Shown here: in pieces, positions 7,530 to 15,996 of the stretch
Layout of the letters: each line of letters opens with the position of its first letter
Numbering within the stretch: position 1 is the first letter of the stretch
NCBI RefSeq assembly: GCF_963677575.1
Contig: NZ_OY782038.1
Span: 2,669,501 to 2,733,500, forward strand
Length of the DNA: 64,000 nt
From: an uncultured Draconibacterium sp.
GTDB taxonomy: Bacteria; Bacteroidota; Bacteroidia; Bacteroidales; Prolixibacteraceae
Reading direction: 5' to 3'
Program-made: the position numbers and the translations under genes
The notes under the pieces: model-generated
Told to the model about the DNA's origin: nothing
Databases searched by the model: none
What the model saw: only the letters and a program-made list of their open reading frames with translations

Positions 7530-10435
7530 TGAAAAAACTCCTGTTAATACCAACCCTAATTTTATTCATCTCTCAGCTTGTTTGCGGACAAAATCCGTTT
7601 ATAACAAACTATACAATTGCCGATGGATTGCCCACCAACAAGGTATTTTGTGTATTGCAGGATAAAAATGATTTTATGTGGTTTGGCACTTCTGCCGGCG
7701 TTGTTCGTTTTGATGGAACAGGCTATATTCGGCATACTACCAATGACGGGATGAGTTACAACCGTACCGTACGTATGAAAGAAGATATGGAAGGCCGAAT
7801 TTGGTGCCTGAATATTGATGGTTCGGTAAACTATATTTATAAAGACAAGGTTTTTAATGAGAAAAATGCTCCGTTTCTGAGCGAATTGAAAACCGACTTT
7901 TACTATCACGATTTGTTTCAGGATCAAGACTCAACCATATACTTTTACAATGGCACCGGGGAAGTTGCAATCGTAAAAGGCAACACTTATATAGATTATA
8001 TACCTTCTGCCAGAAATGGAGCAGTCGTTTTTAATATCACCAGAAACACCAATAATAATCTCCTGTTTTGGGATAGTAACCGGATAGTTGAAAAACGCTC
8101 TGTAGATGACTTAGTAGAAATCCATCCACTTGATTTTAATGTTACCAGGGTTACAATATCGCCCGAAGGAATTACTTATGTATGCGATATGGATGGAAAT
8201 ATTCATCTGTTCCAGGGCTCGCGACTGGTTTCGAAAAACTTTATACATCTTGATGCCAAGGTAGTAAACGATATACTGATTAAAGATGAATTATTATGGG
8301 TATCGACATTCGACAACGGCCTGTATTGTTTTAGAAACGACAGCCTGATCTTTCATGATTCAATGAATAATATTCAAAACCTGGTGCTCGATGCTCAAAA
8401 CAATTTATGGACAAGTTCTACGACCTACGGTGTTTTTAAAATAAACGACGGGATATTAAAGTATCAAACCATCGAGGCTGAGCAGTTTGATGAAAAAGGA
8501 GTAAGAGCAATTGCACCATCAAATAACGGCTTTTTGTGGCTAACCAATGGCAAATCAATATTCATTTTTAAAGATGGAAAACTATTCGATAAGAAAATAG
8601 ATGTTGGAGAGTTTATACTCGACCAAATTACTCAACTAAAAGATAATACATTGCTGATAAGTGGTATTAGTACTCCTTTATACATCTACAAGAATCTCAG
8701 AATTGATACGAAAAGCAACACTATAAAATACGACGATTTTAACAAATCGAATATCCATGTTAAGAAACCGGTTGTCGATCCGTCCGAATCGAGAGTAAAT
8801 TTTTATTTAAACGACAACTTGTTCTTTCGCGAACTTATAGACAACTACCCGCAATTTCGAATTCCCTATACCGATTGGGGACGAATACGTAATATGTTTT
8901 TGAATTACAAAAACGATTTAATTGTAAATGGAAACACAAATCATATTCTTTCAGGTGGCCGTATTTCTGCCGATTCAATTTACAGCGTGTTCGACGGGAA
9001 ATGGATAGCCTCGAACATTACAATCGATTCTACCAGCGAGATACTACAAATTGAGGAAGCCGACAAATCGGAGCTGGTTTTAATACACAATGATAGTATT
9101 TACAGCCTTATCGACAACCTCGAGGATCATATCAGCCTGAAATTAAAAGATATGATTTACTATGACAACACGCTTTTTCTGTTTAATCAGCAAACGGTTT
9201 ATTTTATTTCAAATCCTACGGAAGTAATACACGGCAAAACTGCAGTTCTTAATCGCCTGAACATATCTTTTAACAACATTAACGACCTGTATTGCCAAAA
9301 CGAAATTTTATATGTCGCCTCCGACGACGGGCTAACACTTATTCCGGTAAGTGAATGTGTTAATGCCGTTTTAATCCCCACAAAACCTTATTTCTCGAAA
9401 ATTACAATCGACGAAAAAGAAATCGATCCAGCCGACGGAGAAATCGAATATAAAAGCAAAGACCGCTTAAATATTGAATTCTCGAGTCTTAATTTCTCAT
9501 CGTCGGCATCAAACTATGCCTACATGCTCGACGGTGTAAACGACGATTGGATTATCGGTACTGAAAAACAAGTGGTGTACTTTAACCTAAAACCGGGCCA
9601 CTATACATTTAAACTAAAATCGAGAAAAAATATGGAGCCCTACAGCAAAGTAATCGAACTTCCGATTACTGTAGTTCCTACTTTCTTTCAACGTTTAATT
9701 ACAAAAATCGGAATATTGCTAATCCTTTTATTTTTGGGATTTCTGATTGTGAGAGGATACTACCTCCGTCAACTTCGCGAGCGCGAAAAAGACAACCAGC
9801 TGGTTACTCTCGAAAACCGGGCTTTACAATCGATGATGAATCCTCATTTTATTTTCAATTCACTGGGATCGATTCAGAAATTTTTACTTCAAAACAAATC
9901 GGAAGAAGCAGGGGCCTATCTTTCACGATTCGCACGACTGATCAGACAAACCATGAATTCCATTAAGTCGAACTCTGTTCTACTGGATGATGAAGTGGAA
10001 CGTTTGAGAAACTATATTGAGTTGGAACAATTCAGAATGGAAAACCATTTTGATTTTAGTGTTATTCTCGACGAGCAGTTGCAGCAAGACGACTATTTCA
10101 TTCCATCAATGATTGTTCAACCATTTGTTGAAAACGCCATATGGCACGGCATTTCACAACTGTCGGGCAAAGGAAAAATTACCATCCGTTTTATTTACGT
10201 AAATGAAAAAAGTATTAGGATAACTATTGAAGACAATGGTATAGGTTTCGAGAAATCAAAAGCATTCTCAGGAACGAAAAGTCACCTGAACATGGCATCG
10301 AACCTTACACAAAAAAGGATTCAACTTATTGGCGAAAAGTACCAGGTGAAAACCCAGCTTAGTTACGAAGAACTTTACCCGGGAGAAACAAATCCAGGAG
10401 CAAAAATTACACTTTTGGTACCAATAGTTGAGTAA
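7529..10435 (+). CDS. LytS-type sensor histidine kinase with Reg_prop propeller and Y_Y_Y domain
   Basis: 968 aa, GTG start overlapping the regulator stop by one base. Signal peptide, then a periplasmic beta-propeller of Reg_prop repeats (TIADGLPTNKVFCVLQDKND, FMWFGTSAG; QNNLWTSSTTYGVFKI) to about residue 610, a Y_Y_Y domain (YAYMLDGVNDDWI; YFNLKPGHYTFKLKSR), one membrane helix at about 722-742, then a His_kinase (LytS) domain with the phosphorylatable His in MMNPHFIFNSL (about 770) and an HATPase domain (FVENAIWHGI; ITIEDNGIGF). It senses an unknown periplasmic ligand and signals to the co-encoded LytTR regulator. Homologues often respond to carbohydrates or envelope cues. Confidence 0.9.
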   Translation: MKKLLLIPTLILFISQLVCGQNPFITNYTIADGLPTNKVFCVLQDKNDFMWFGTSAGVVRFDGTGYIRHTTNDGMSYNRTVRMKEDMEGRIWCLNIDGSVNYIYKDKVFNEKNAPFLSELKTDFYYHDLFQDQDSTIYFYNGTGEVAIVKGNTYIDYIPSARNGAVVFNITRNTNNNLLFWDSNRIVEKRSVDDLVEIHPLDFNVTRVTISPEGITYVCDMDGNIHLFQGSRLVSKNFIHLDAKVVNDILIKDELLWVSTFDNGLYCFRNDSLIFHDSMNNIQNLVLDAQNNLWTSSTTYGVFKINDGILKYQTIEAEQFDEKGVRAIAPSNNGFLWLTNGKSIFIFKDGKLFDKKIDVGEFILDQITQLKDNTLLISGISTPLYIYKNLRIDTKSNTIKYDDFNKSNIHVKKPVVDPSESRVNFYLNDNLFFRELIDNYPQFRIPYTDWGRIRNMFLNYKNDLIVNGNTNHILSGGRISADSIYSVFDGKWIASNITIDSTSEILQIEEADKSELVLIHNDSIYSLIDNLEDHISLKLKDMIYYDNTLFLFNQQTVYFISNPTEVIHGKTAVLNRLNISFNNINDLYCQNEILYVASDDGLTLIPVSECVNAVLIPTKPYFSKITIDEKEIDPADGEIEYKSKDRLNIEFSSLNFSSSASNYAYMLDGVNDDWIIGTEKQVVYFNLKPGHYTFKLKSRKNMEPYSKVIELPITVVPTFFQRLITKIGILLILLFLGFLIVRGYYLRQLREREKDNQLVTLENRALQSMMNPHFIFNSLGSIQKFLLQNKSEEAGAYLSRFARLIRQTMNSIKSNSVLLDDEVERLRNYIELEQFRMENHFDFSVILDEQLQQDDYFIPSMIVQPFVENAIWHGISQLSGKGKITIRFIYVNEKSIRITIEDNGIGFEKSKAFSGTKSHLNMASNLTQKRIQLIGEKYQVKTQLSYEELYPGETNPGAKITLLVPIVE

Positions 10436-10444
10436 CACCCAAAA

Positions 10445-10495
10445 ACCACTTATTCGCTGAAACCTACCGCTTATTCGCCAGAACCTACCGCTTAT
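10445..10495 (+). promoter_or_regulatory. Second array of three LytTR-type sites at 21-bp period
   Basis: ACCACTTAT (10445-10453), ACCGCTTAT (10466-10474) and ACCGCTTAT (10487-10495) repeat every 21 bp in the same orientation as the array at 6639; even the 12-bp spacers are nearly the same. They lie just after the kinase stop, 32 bp before a -7-like box and a region with no open reading frame, so they most likely drive a small RNA. Confidence 0.75.
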
Positions 10496-10527
10496 AAATT
10501 ACCAAATTATATTTCAGATCATTTGCG

Positions 10528-10535
10528 TAGTATTG
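10528..10535 (+). promoter_or_regulatory. -7-like box of the putative LytTR-controlled small RNA
   Basis: TAGTATTG differs from TAnnTTTG at one base. Its distance from the last LytTR site (32 bp) almost equals that at the regulator's own promoter (31 bp), which is the main reason for the call. Confidence 0.5.
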
Positions 10536-10539
10536 TATC

Positions 10540-10771
10540 ACAATTAAGAAATAGTTCTTTTCATACTTAATAAATAGAAACAAGAAGAATCTATCTCCTC
10601 GCATTCGATTCCTTGTTCAAGCTTGATTAAAGTTAAAAACACCGCGGTTTTAACTACACAAACGCAAACTGTCCTTCACTGTCCCTGAAAGCAAACTAAT
10701 AGTTAGATCAAGAAAAAACAAAACAAGGAATACTAAGCCAACCTATTACTTCAAGGGTTGGCTTTTTTTTT
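10540..10771 (+). ncRNA. Putative structured small RNA under LytTR control
   Basis: About 230 bases between a LytTR-type promoter and a strong terminator, with no ATG on the plus strand. It folds on paper: ATTCCTTGTT (10608-10617) pairs with AACAAGGAAT (10722-10731); inside that, CTTGATTAA (10622-10630) pairs with TTAGATCAAG (10703-10712, one bulge); inside that, AGTTAAAA (10631-10638) pairs with TTTTAACT (10648-10655). A single-stranded region carries the direct repeat ACTGTCC-ttc-ACTGTCC, a possible target-binding segment. No known RNA family was recognised; a leader of the downstream ligase gene is unlikely because the terminator intervenes. Confidence 0.6.
10735..10771 (+). terminator. 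Terminator of the putative small RNA
   Basis: AAGCCAACC (10735-10743) pairs with GGTTGGCTT (10756-10764), followed by nine T residues. It lies about 300 bases after the kinase stop and 125 bases before the ligase gene. Confidence 0.85.
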
Positions 10772-10897
10772 GCTTCAACTACAAACTTTTCCGGTTATTA
10801 TCGGTTTCACCTCCTACAGCAATCATATTTAAACGCAAACAATTTGTTTTAATGCTAAATATGGTATTTTTAAAAGTTAAATTTTAAACTGCTCGAA

Positions 10898-12538
10898 ATG
10901 CGTGATCAAACATTAGCAAAAATTTTCACTACTGCTTTTCATGAAAACTGGGAGGAACTGGCTTTTTCCGATTTTGAAGGCGGAAACTACAACTATAAAG
11001 ATATTGCCGGAACCATAAAATCGTTGCACCTGTTTTATCAACTTGCCGGTTTGCAACGCGGCGATAAAATTGCTGTTCTGGGAAGAAACTCATCGCATTG
11101 GGCAGCCACATTTCTGTCGGCCATTTCTGCCGGACTGGTAATTGTGCCTATTCTGCCCGATTTTAATAAGAGCGATACCAACCACATTATCAACCACTCA
11201 GAATCGAAACTGATTATTGGAGCAACTGCTCTGCTGGAAAAGGTTGACCTGGAATTTTCGGAAAAGCTGCAGACAATAATTAAGCTCGAAGATTTTAGTT
11301 TATATGCCGCTAAAGATGAAAATATACAGTACAAACTCAACGATGGTTTTCAATATTACACGGAAAACCAGTTAAATAAAGAGGCTTTTGTTTTTGAAGA
11401 ATGGGAACCTGAAGAGATGTGTATTATCTCATATACATCGGGAACATCGGGTTTTACAAAAGGGGTAATGATACCCGAGCGAAGCCTGCTTTCGAACGTA
11501 ATTTTTGCACAGGAACACATGCCTTTAACGGCCGGGAATAAAATTGTTTCGTTTTTGCCTATGGCACATGTTTACGGGCTGCTTTTCGAATTTTTATTCC
11601 CGCTTAGTAAAGGATGTCATATTACTTTCCTTAGCAAAATGCCATCGCCAGCCGTTATTACAAAAGCTTTTGGCGAAATAAAACCACACCTTATTTTATC
11701 GGTTCCGCTGGTAATCGAAAAAATTTACAAAAAACGTATTTTGCCGGCTATTGAAAAACCATCAGTAAAATTTATGCTGAAAGTGCCGATCATCTCGAAT
11801 ATTATTCTGAAAAAGATTAGGACAAAAATGGTTGAAACTTTTGGCGGACGCTTCTACGAAATTGTAATTGGCGGAGCACCATTGAGTGCCGATGTGGAAG
11901 CTTTCTTTAAGCGTATAAATTTCCCGTTTACAATTGGCTACGGAATGACGGAATGTGGCCCGCTGATTAGTTACGAAGCCTGGAATAAAACAATGCCATC
12001 TTCTGCCGGAACGCTTGTCGACCGTATGGAAATTCGAATCGATTCGGCAGATCCGTATAACACAGTTGGCGAAATTCAGGTAAAAGGCGAAAATGTAATG
12101 TTGGGGTATTACAAAAACGAGAAGGAGACAAAAGCTGTGTTTACTGAAGATGGCTGGCTAAAAACCGGCGACCTTGGTGTAACCGACCAGAACAAGTTCA
12201 TTTACATTCGTGGCCGATCGAAAAATATGCTGCTTGGCCCGTCGGGGCAAAATATTTACCCCGAAGAAATTGAGGCAAAACTTTGCAATCAAAATTACAT
12301 TGCCGAGTGTGTTATTGTTGAGCGCGACCACAAACTAGTGGCATTGGTTTATCCTGATTTTGAATCGATGAAAACAGATAACGTTGACGAAAAGGAGTTG
12401 CCGACAATAATGGCCGAAAACCAAAAAAAGGCCAATGCAGAATTGCCACGTTACGAACATGTTAGCCGAATTGAGCTGGTTGACGAAGAGTTTGATAAAA
12501 CACCAAAAAGAAATATAAAACGCTACAAATACGTATAA
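10898..12538 (+). CDS. AMP-forming long-chain acyl-CoA synthetase (FadD-like)
   Basis: 546 aa. An ANL-superfamily adenylating enzyme: P-loop YTSGTSGFTKGVM at about residue 179, A5 motif GYGMTECGP at about 348, and the hinge/A8 region LKTGDLGVT ... FIYIRGRSKNML at about 425-450. It activates a carboxylic acid, probably a fatty acid, to acyl-AMP and then acyl-CoA. The final Lys motif (TPKRNIKRYKYV) is present. Single gene; a MITE-like element begins right after its stop codon and a bidirectional terminator follows. Confidence 0.85.
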   Translation: MRDQTLAKIFTTAFHENWEELAFSDFEGGNYNYKDIAGTIKSLHLFYQLAGLQRGDKIAVLGRNSSHWAATFLSAISAGLVIVPILPDFNKSDTNHIINHSESKLIIGATALLEKVDLEFSEKLQTIIKLEDFSLYAAKDENIQYKLNDGFQYYTENQLNKEAFVFEEWEPEEMCIISYTSGTSGFTKGVMIPERSLLSNVIFAQEHMPLTAGNKIVSFLPMAHVYGLLFEFLFPLSKGCHITFLSKMPSPAVITKAFGEIKPHLILSVPLVIEKIYKKRILPAIEKPSVKFMLKVPIISNIILKKIRTKMVETFGGRFYEIVIGGAPLSADVEAFFKRINFPFTIGYGMTECGPLISYEAWNKTMPSSAGTLVDRMEIRIDSADPYNTVGEIQVKGENVMLGYYKNEKETKAVFTEDGWLKTGDLGVTDQNKFIYIRGRSKNMLLGPSGQNIYPEEIEAKLCNQNYIAECVIVERDHKLVALVYPDFESMKTDNVDEKELPTIMAENQKKANAELPRYEHVSRIELVDEEFDKTPKRNIKRYKYV

Positions 12539-12540
12539 TA

Positions 12541-12658
12541 CCGATTATTAAAAACATCGAGCCATTGGTTCGCGCACTCCCAATGACTTTGTTTTTATAT
12601 ATCGGCATTTAACCAATTTGAAAATAATTCAAAATAGCTTAATCATTTTCATAATTGG
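12541..12658 (+). mobile_element. MITE-like element, 118 bp, copy 1
   Basis: Flanked by TA on both sides (12539-12540 and 12659-12660), starts CCGATTATTAAAA and ends TTTTCATAATTGG, giving imperfect terminal inverted repeats. A second 118-bp copy, in opposite orientation and differing at about five positions, is at 21799-21916; a diverged one is at 22066-22188. TA flanks and CC[AG]AT ends resemble those of the IS630-type element at 27244, which could mobilise it. It abuts the stop codon of the ligase gene. Confidence 0.75.
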
Positions 12659-12661
12659 TAT

Positions 12662-12694
12662 AAAAAAAACTCCGGGAAAATCCCGGAGTTTTTT
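12662..12694. terminator. Bidirectional terminator between convergent ligase and MscS genes
   Basis: A-tract, ACTCCGGGA (12669-12677), AAA loop, TCCCGGAGT (12681-12689), T-tract: a symmetrical strong hairpin working for both strands. Confidence 0.9.
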
Positions 12695-12713
12695 GTTAGT
12701 ATAGCTTCAGAAT

Positions 12714-13538
12714 CTATTTCTCGAGCTTGTTTAAGTGCACATCCATTTGTGGGAAAGGAATAGTAATTCCAGCCTCATCAAGTGCAACTTTTCCGGCTTC
12801 GTACACATCAAAATATACGGTCCAGTAATCGGCAGGTAAGGTATATGGCCTGACAGCCAGGTTCACCGAACTATCGCCCAATCCTTTTACGCCAACAAAC
12901 GGCGCCGGATCTTTCAGCACTTTTGGATGACTATTAATTATTTTCAGAAGCACATCTTTGGCCTGCTTAATATTCGAACCATAAGAAATGCCAAAATCCA
13001 TATCCACCCTAATCACTCCTTCTGTGGTATAATTAACAATGTCGTTACCCGATACCGCTGCGTTTGGTAAAATCACGGTTTTGTTTTCGGGCGTTAAAAG
13101 TATAGTGACAAAAATGTGTATCTCTTTAACGGTTCCAAGGTGCCCTTGCGAAATAATCAGGTCTCCAACTTTAAAAGGTTTAAAAACCAGTATCATTACT
13201 CCTGCAGCAAAATTCGCCAGAGTTCCCTGCATGGCCATTCCAACAGCAAGCCCGGCGGCACCCAGCACTGCAATAAACGATGTGGTTTCAATCCCCACCA
13301 TTTTGGCAATACTGATCAAAAGCATCAACTTTAAAAGAATGTTTATTAAATTTCGTAAAAAGCCGCTCACCGAAACATTAACGTTGCGTTTCTCCATAAT
13401 TTTTGTAGTTCTCCGGGTAATAATTTTTATAATCCAAAAACCCAGTATCAGAACCACAATGGCTGCAATTACTTTTAAACCGTAGTTGATCAGCAGATCA
13501 TAGGCCATTTCCAAATACTCATTTACTTGTTCATTCAT
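12714..13538 (-). CDS. Small-conductance mechanosensitive channel (MscS family)
   Basis: 274 aa from ATG at 13538 (MNEQVNEYLEMAYDLL); the frame is open upstream to 13607, but MscS proteins start close to this point. Three membrane helices; pore helix TM3 carries the Gly/Ala pattern AVLGAAGLAVGMAMQGTLAN (about 100-119). The beta domain (FKVGDLIISQGHLGTVKEI) and the C-terminal alpha/beta domain (VDMDFGISYGSNIKQAKDVL) follow. It opens on membrane tension to release solutes under osmotic downshock. Single gene. Confidence 0.9.
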   Translation of the reverse strand: MNEQVNEYLEMAYDLLINYGLKVIAAIVVLILGFWIIKIITRRTTKIMEKRNVNVSVSGFLRNLINILLKLMLLISIAKMVGIETTSFIAVLGAAGLAVGMAMQGTLANFAAGVMILVFKPFKVGDLIISQGHLGTVKEIHIFVTILLTPENKTVILPNAAVSGNDIVNYTTEGVIRVDMDFGISYGSNIKQAKDVLLKIINSHPKVLKDPAPFVGVKGLGDSSVNLAVRPYTLPADYWTVYFDVYEAGKVALDEAGITIPFPQMDVHLNKLEK

Positions 13539-13640
13539 TGTATCAAAAATTAAATTTCTCATCAAGGTAGGCAAATTACACTTTTGAATCAAGTGCTTGT
13601 AGAACACATGTTCATTCTGATTTCAAAATGGAAATATTGC

Positions 13641-13648
13641 TACATTTG
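13641..13648 (+). promoter_or_regulatory. -7 promoter box of the NagX-like gene
   Basis: TACATTTG fits TAnnTTTG and lies 21 bases before the ATG at 13670. It falls inside the longer open frame that begins at 13628, so it decides in favour of the later start. Confidence 0.65.
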
Positions 13649-13669
13649 TTTGAACTAACTAATACCTTA

Positions 13670-14794
13670 ATGAACTTAAAGTCAAGCAAACTCTTTTCTA
13701 AGGATCGGCTGTTGTCGCTCGATTTTTTTCGTGGAATTACAATGTTTTTGTTAGTTGCCGAAGGCACACATTTGTGGTCGGTATTGGTTGAACCTCCGGT
13801 TGACGGAACCATTTTCGAAAGTTTCTTTCTGCAATTTCATCATCACCCCTGGAACGGCTTACGGTTTTGGGATCTTATCCAGCCCTTTTTTATGTTTATT
13901 GTTGGTGTGGCAATGCCTTTTTCTTATGCAAAACGAAAAAAGCGGGGCGACTCAGAAGCTACAATCACCCGGCATATTATAAAACGTTGCATTATTCTTT
14001 TGGCATTTGGTGTTGGACTGCACTGTGGTTACAACCGACAACTGGTTTGGGAGCTCTGGAATGTTTTATCGCAACTCTCTGTCACCATTTTAATCGCGTA
14101 CTTTTTAATGCGCTACAAATGGTCAACCCAAATTATTGTTTCGATTGGCTTATTGTTGGTAACCGAAATACTTTACCGAACGTTCCCGCTCGAAGGCTAT
14201 AACCAACCTTTTGTAAAAGACCATAACTTTGGAAGTTGGGTTGACATGGTGCTAATGGGAAAGATAAACAACGGTGGCGGTTGGGTGGCCATCAACTGTA
14301 TTCCTACTGCAGCACATACTATTTGGGGCGTTGTGGCCGGGCAATTGTTGCACTCGGGCAAAAACCAAACTGAAAAAGTAAAACGATTGGTACTCGGCGG
14401 TCTAATTATTTTAGTATTCGGGTATTTGCTCGACTGGACTTCGATAACACCTATTATAAAACGGATATCCACCTCGTCGTTTGTATTGGCATCGGGTGGC
14501 TGGGCACTGTTGGCACTGGCTTTTAGCTATTGGCTAATCGACATAAAAAAAATCAACCGATGGATTTTTCCTTTTGTGGTTGTTGGTACCAACTCCATTT
14601 TTATCTATCTTTTTTCGAATACGGTTGGCGGACAATGGTTAAACGGATTCGTGGCCATTTTCACTAATGGTTTATTAGCTTGGATTAATGCAACCGAATT
14701 TTTGATAAACCTAATTACCTCCTTATGCGTTCTCACTCTGGAGTGGCAACTTTGCTATTACCTGTTTATAAAACGAATATTTTTTAGAGTATAA
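13670..14794 (+). CDS. NagX/HGSNAT-like membrane acyltransferase family protein (DUF5009)
   Basis: 374 aa from ATG 13670. Begins RLLSLDFFRGITMFLLVAEG, the N-terminal signature of the heparan-alpha-glucosaminide N-acetyltransferase/YeiB/NagX group, followed by about ten membrane helices (FWDLIQPFFMFIVGVAMPF; WIFPFVVVGTNSIFIYLF). The conserved motifs around HPWNG and PFFMF+VG are present. Likely acetylates or helps transport an amino sugar at the inner membrane; the substrate cannot be read. It is followed 30 bases later by a secreted TIM-barrel protein, so the two probably act in one sugar pathway. Confidence 0.75.
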   Translation: MNLKSSKLFSKDRLLSLDFFRGITMFLLVAEGTHLWSVLVEPPVDGTIFESFFLQFHHHPWNGLRFWDLIQPFFMFIVGVAMPFSYAKRKKRGDSEATITRHIIKRCIILLAFGVGLHCGYNRQLVWELWNVLSQLSVTILIAYFLMRYKWSTQIIVSIGLLLVTEILYRTFPLEGYNQPFVKDHNFGSWVDMVLMGKINNGGGWVAINCIPTAAHTIWGVVAGQLLHSGKNQTEKVKRLVLGGLIILVFGYLLDWTSITPIIKRISTSSFVLASGGWALLALAFSYWLIDIKKINRWIFPFVVVGTNSIFIYLFSNTVGGQWLNGFVAIFTNGLLAWINATEFLINLITSLCVLTLEWQLCYYLFIKRIFFRV

Positions 14795-14824
14795 TACATA
14801 CTTAATATCAACTAAATTTATAAA

Positions 14825-15736
14825 ATGATGAAAACAAATCGTAGGAACTTTTTAAGAACTACAGCTGCTGCTACGGCAGGTACAATGCTTGTTTCGCCGG
14901 CGTTTGCAATGAACGGTACCAAATCGCGTTACCAGATTTCGCTGGCCGAATGGTCGTTTCACCAGGCTTTGTTTGCCAACGAAATGACGAATCTCGACTT
15001 CCCGAAAGTTACCCGTGAACTGGGAATTGACGGAGCGGAATATGTAAACCAGTTTTTTAAAGACAAAGCAAAGGATGAAAAATACCTGGGCGAGTTAAAG
15101 AAAATTGCAAAAGATGAAGGTGTTACCAACGTGCTGATTATGTGCGATGGCGAAGGAATGGTTGGCCATCCGGAGAAAGCCGAACGTGTAAAAACAGTTG
15201 AAAATCATAAAAAATGGATTGATGCTGCTGCTTTCCTAGGCTGTCATTCTATTCGTGTAAATGCCGGAAGTCGTGGCACTTATGAAGAGCAACAAAAACT
15301 GGCCGCCGACGGATTACACATGATTTGCGAATATGGCGACACAAAAAAAATCAACGTAATTGTTGAGAACCATGGCGGATTATCGAGCAATGGCGAGTGG
15401 CTGTCGGGAGTGATGAAAATGGTTGACCACAAACGTGTTGGAACATTACCTGATTTTGGCAACTTCACAATCAACCGCGATACCGGCGAAGAATACGACC
15501 GTTACAAAGGTGTTGAGCTTTTAATGCCTTATGCAAAAGGAGTGAGTGCCAAAACCAATGTGTTTAACGCTGCCGGCGATGAAGCCAACATGGATTATTA
15601 CCGCCTGATGAAAATTGTTGACGATGCAGGTTACAAAGGTTTTGTGGGTATTGAATTTGAAGGCACCGAACTCTCGGAGCGCGATGGCGTGATTGCCACA
15701 AAAGCACTTCTGGAGAAAGTATTTAAAACATTATAG
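14825..15736 (+). CDS. Exported sugar phosphate isomerase/epimerase-like TIM barrel protein
   Basis: 303 aa. N-terminus has a twin-arginine type signal (TNRRNFLRTTAAATAGTML). The rest is a xylose-isomerase-like TIM barrel: YQISLAEWSFHQALF, ELGIDGAEYVNQFF, KINVIVENHGGLSSNGEW, GTLPDFGNF, GYKGFVGIEFEGTEL, with acidic and His residues at the ends of strands that would bind a metal. Family members isomerise or epimerise sugars. Tat export suggests folding with a cofactor before transport. Probably co-transcribed with the NagX-like gene. Confidence 0.8.
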   Translation: MMKTNRRNFLRTTAAATAGTMLVSPAFAMNGTKSRYQISLAEWSFHQALFANEMTNLDFPKVTRELGIDGAEYVNQFFKDKAKDEKYLGELKKIAKDEGVTNVLIMCDGEGMVGHPEKAERVKTVENHKKWIDAAAFLGCHSIRVNAGSRGTYEEQQKLAADGLHMICEYGDTKKINVIVENHGGLSSNGEWLSGVMKMVDHKRVGTLPDFGNFTINRDTGEEYDRYKGVELLMPYAKGVSAKTNVFNAAGDEANMDYYRLMKIVDDAGYKGFVGIEFEGTELSERDGVIATKALLEKVFKTL

Positions 15737-15930
15737 ACAAAACGACACCTTTATAATTACCTCTTTTAATGATGTTTATCCTTAATTTTTGTTAATCCAG
15801 CCTTATTTCGAAACAATAAAGTTGTGTACGCGTAAGTTTAAACGACTTTGTATTCCTAAAAGAACTTAAAGGGGTTGATTGAAAAAATTAATACAAAGTT
15901 GAAAAGGTAATTAGTTGTTTGTCTTTCAAA
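15737..15930. other. Gap after the TIM-barrel gene
   Basis: About 190 bases of AT-rich DNA with no supported gene; ends in the palindromic terminator at 15931. Confidence 0.4.
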
Positions 15931-15962
15931 AAAGGAAGCGATGAATATTCATCGCTTCCTTT
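15931..15962. terminator. Bidirectional terminator, perfect 32-bp palindrome
   Basis: AAAGGAAGCGATGAAT and its exact complement form an uninterrupted palindrome between the plus-strand TIM-barrel gene and the minus-strand outer-membrane gene. Confidence 0.8.
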
Positions 15963-15996
15963 ACTTATTCTAACTTTATTTCGAATTGTAACTATC

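Noticed and set aside
10540..10771. 6S RNA or riboswitch for the ligase gene
   Set aside because: No typical central bubble could be confirmed, and a full terminator separates it from the ligase start without an evident alternative pairing.
13039..13485. Plus-strand gene inside the MscS gene
   Set aside because: Antisense to a well-supported MscS gene; composition follows that gene's codon pattern.
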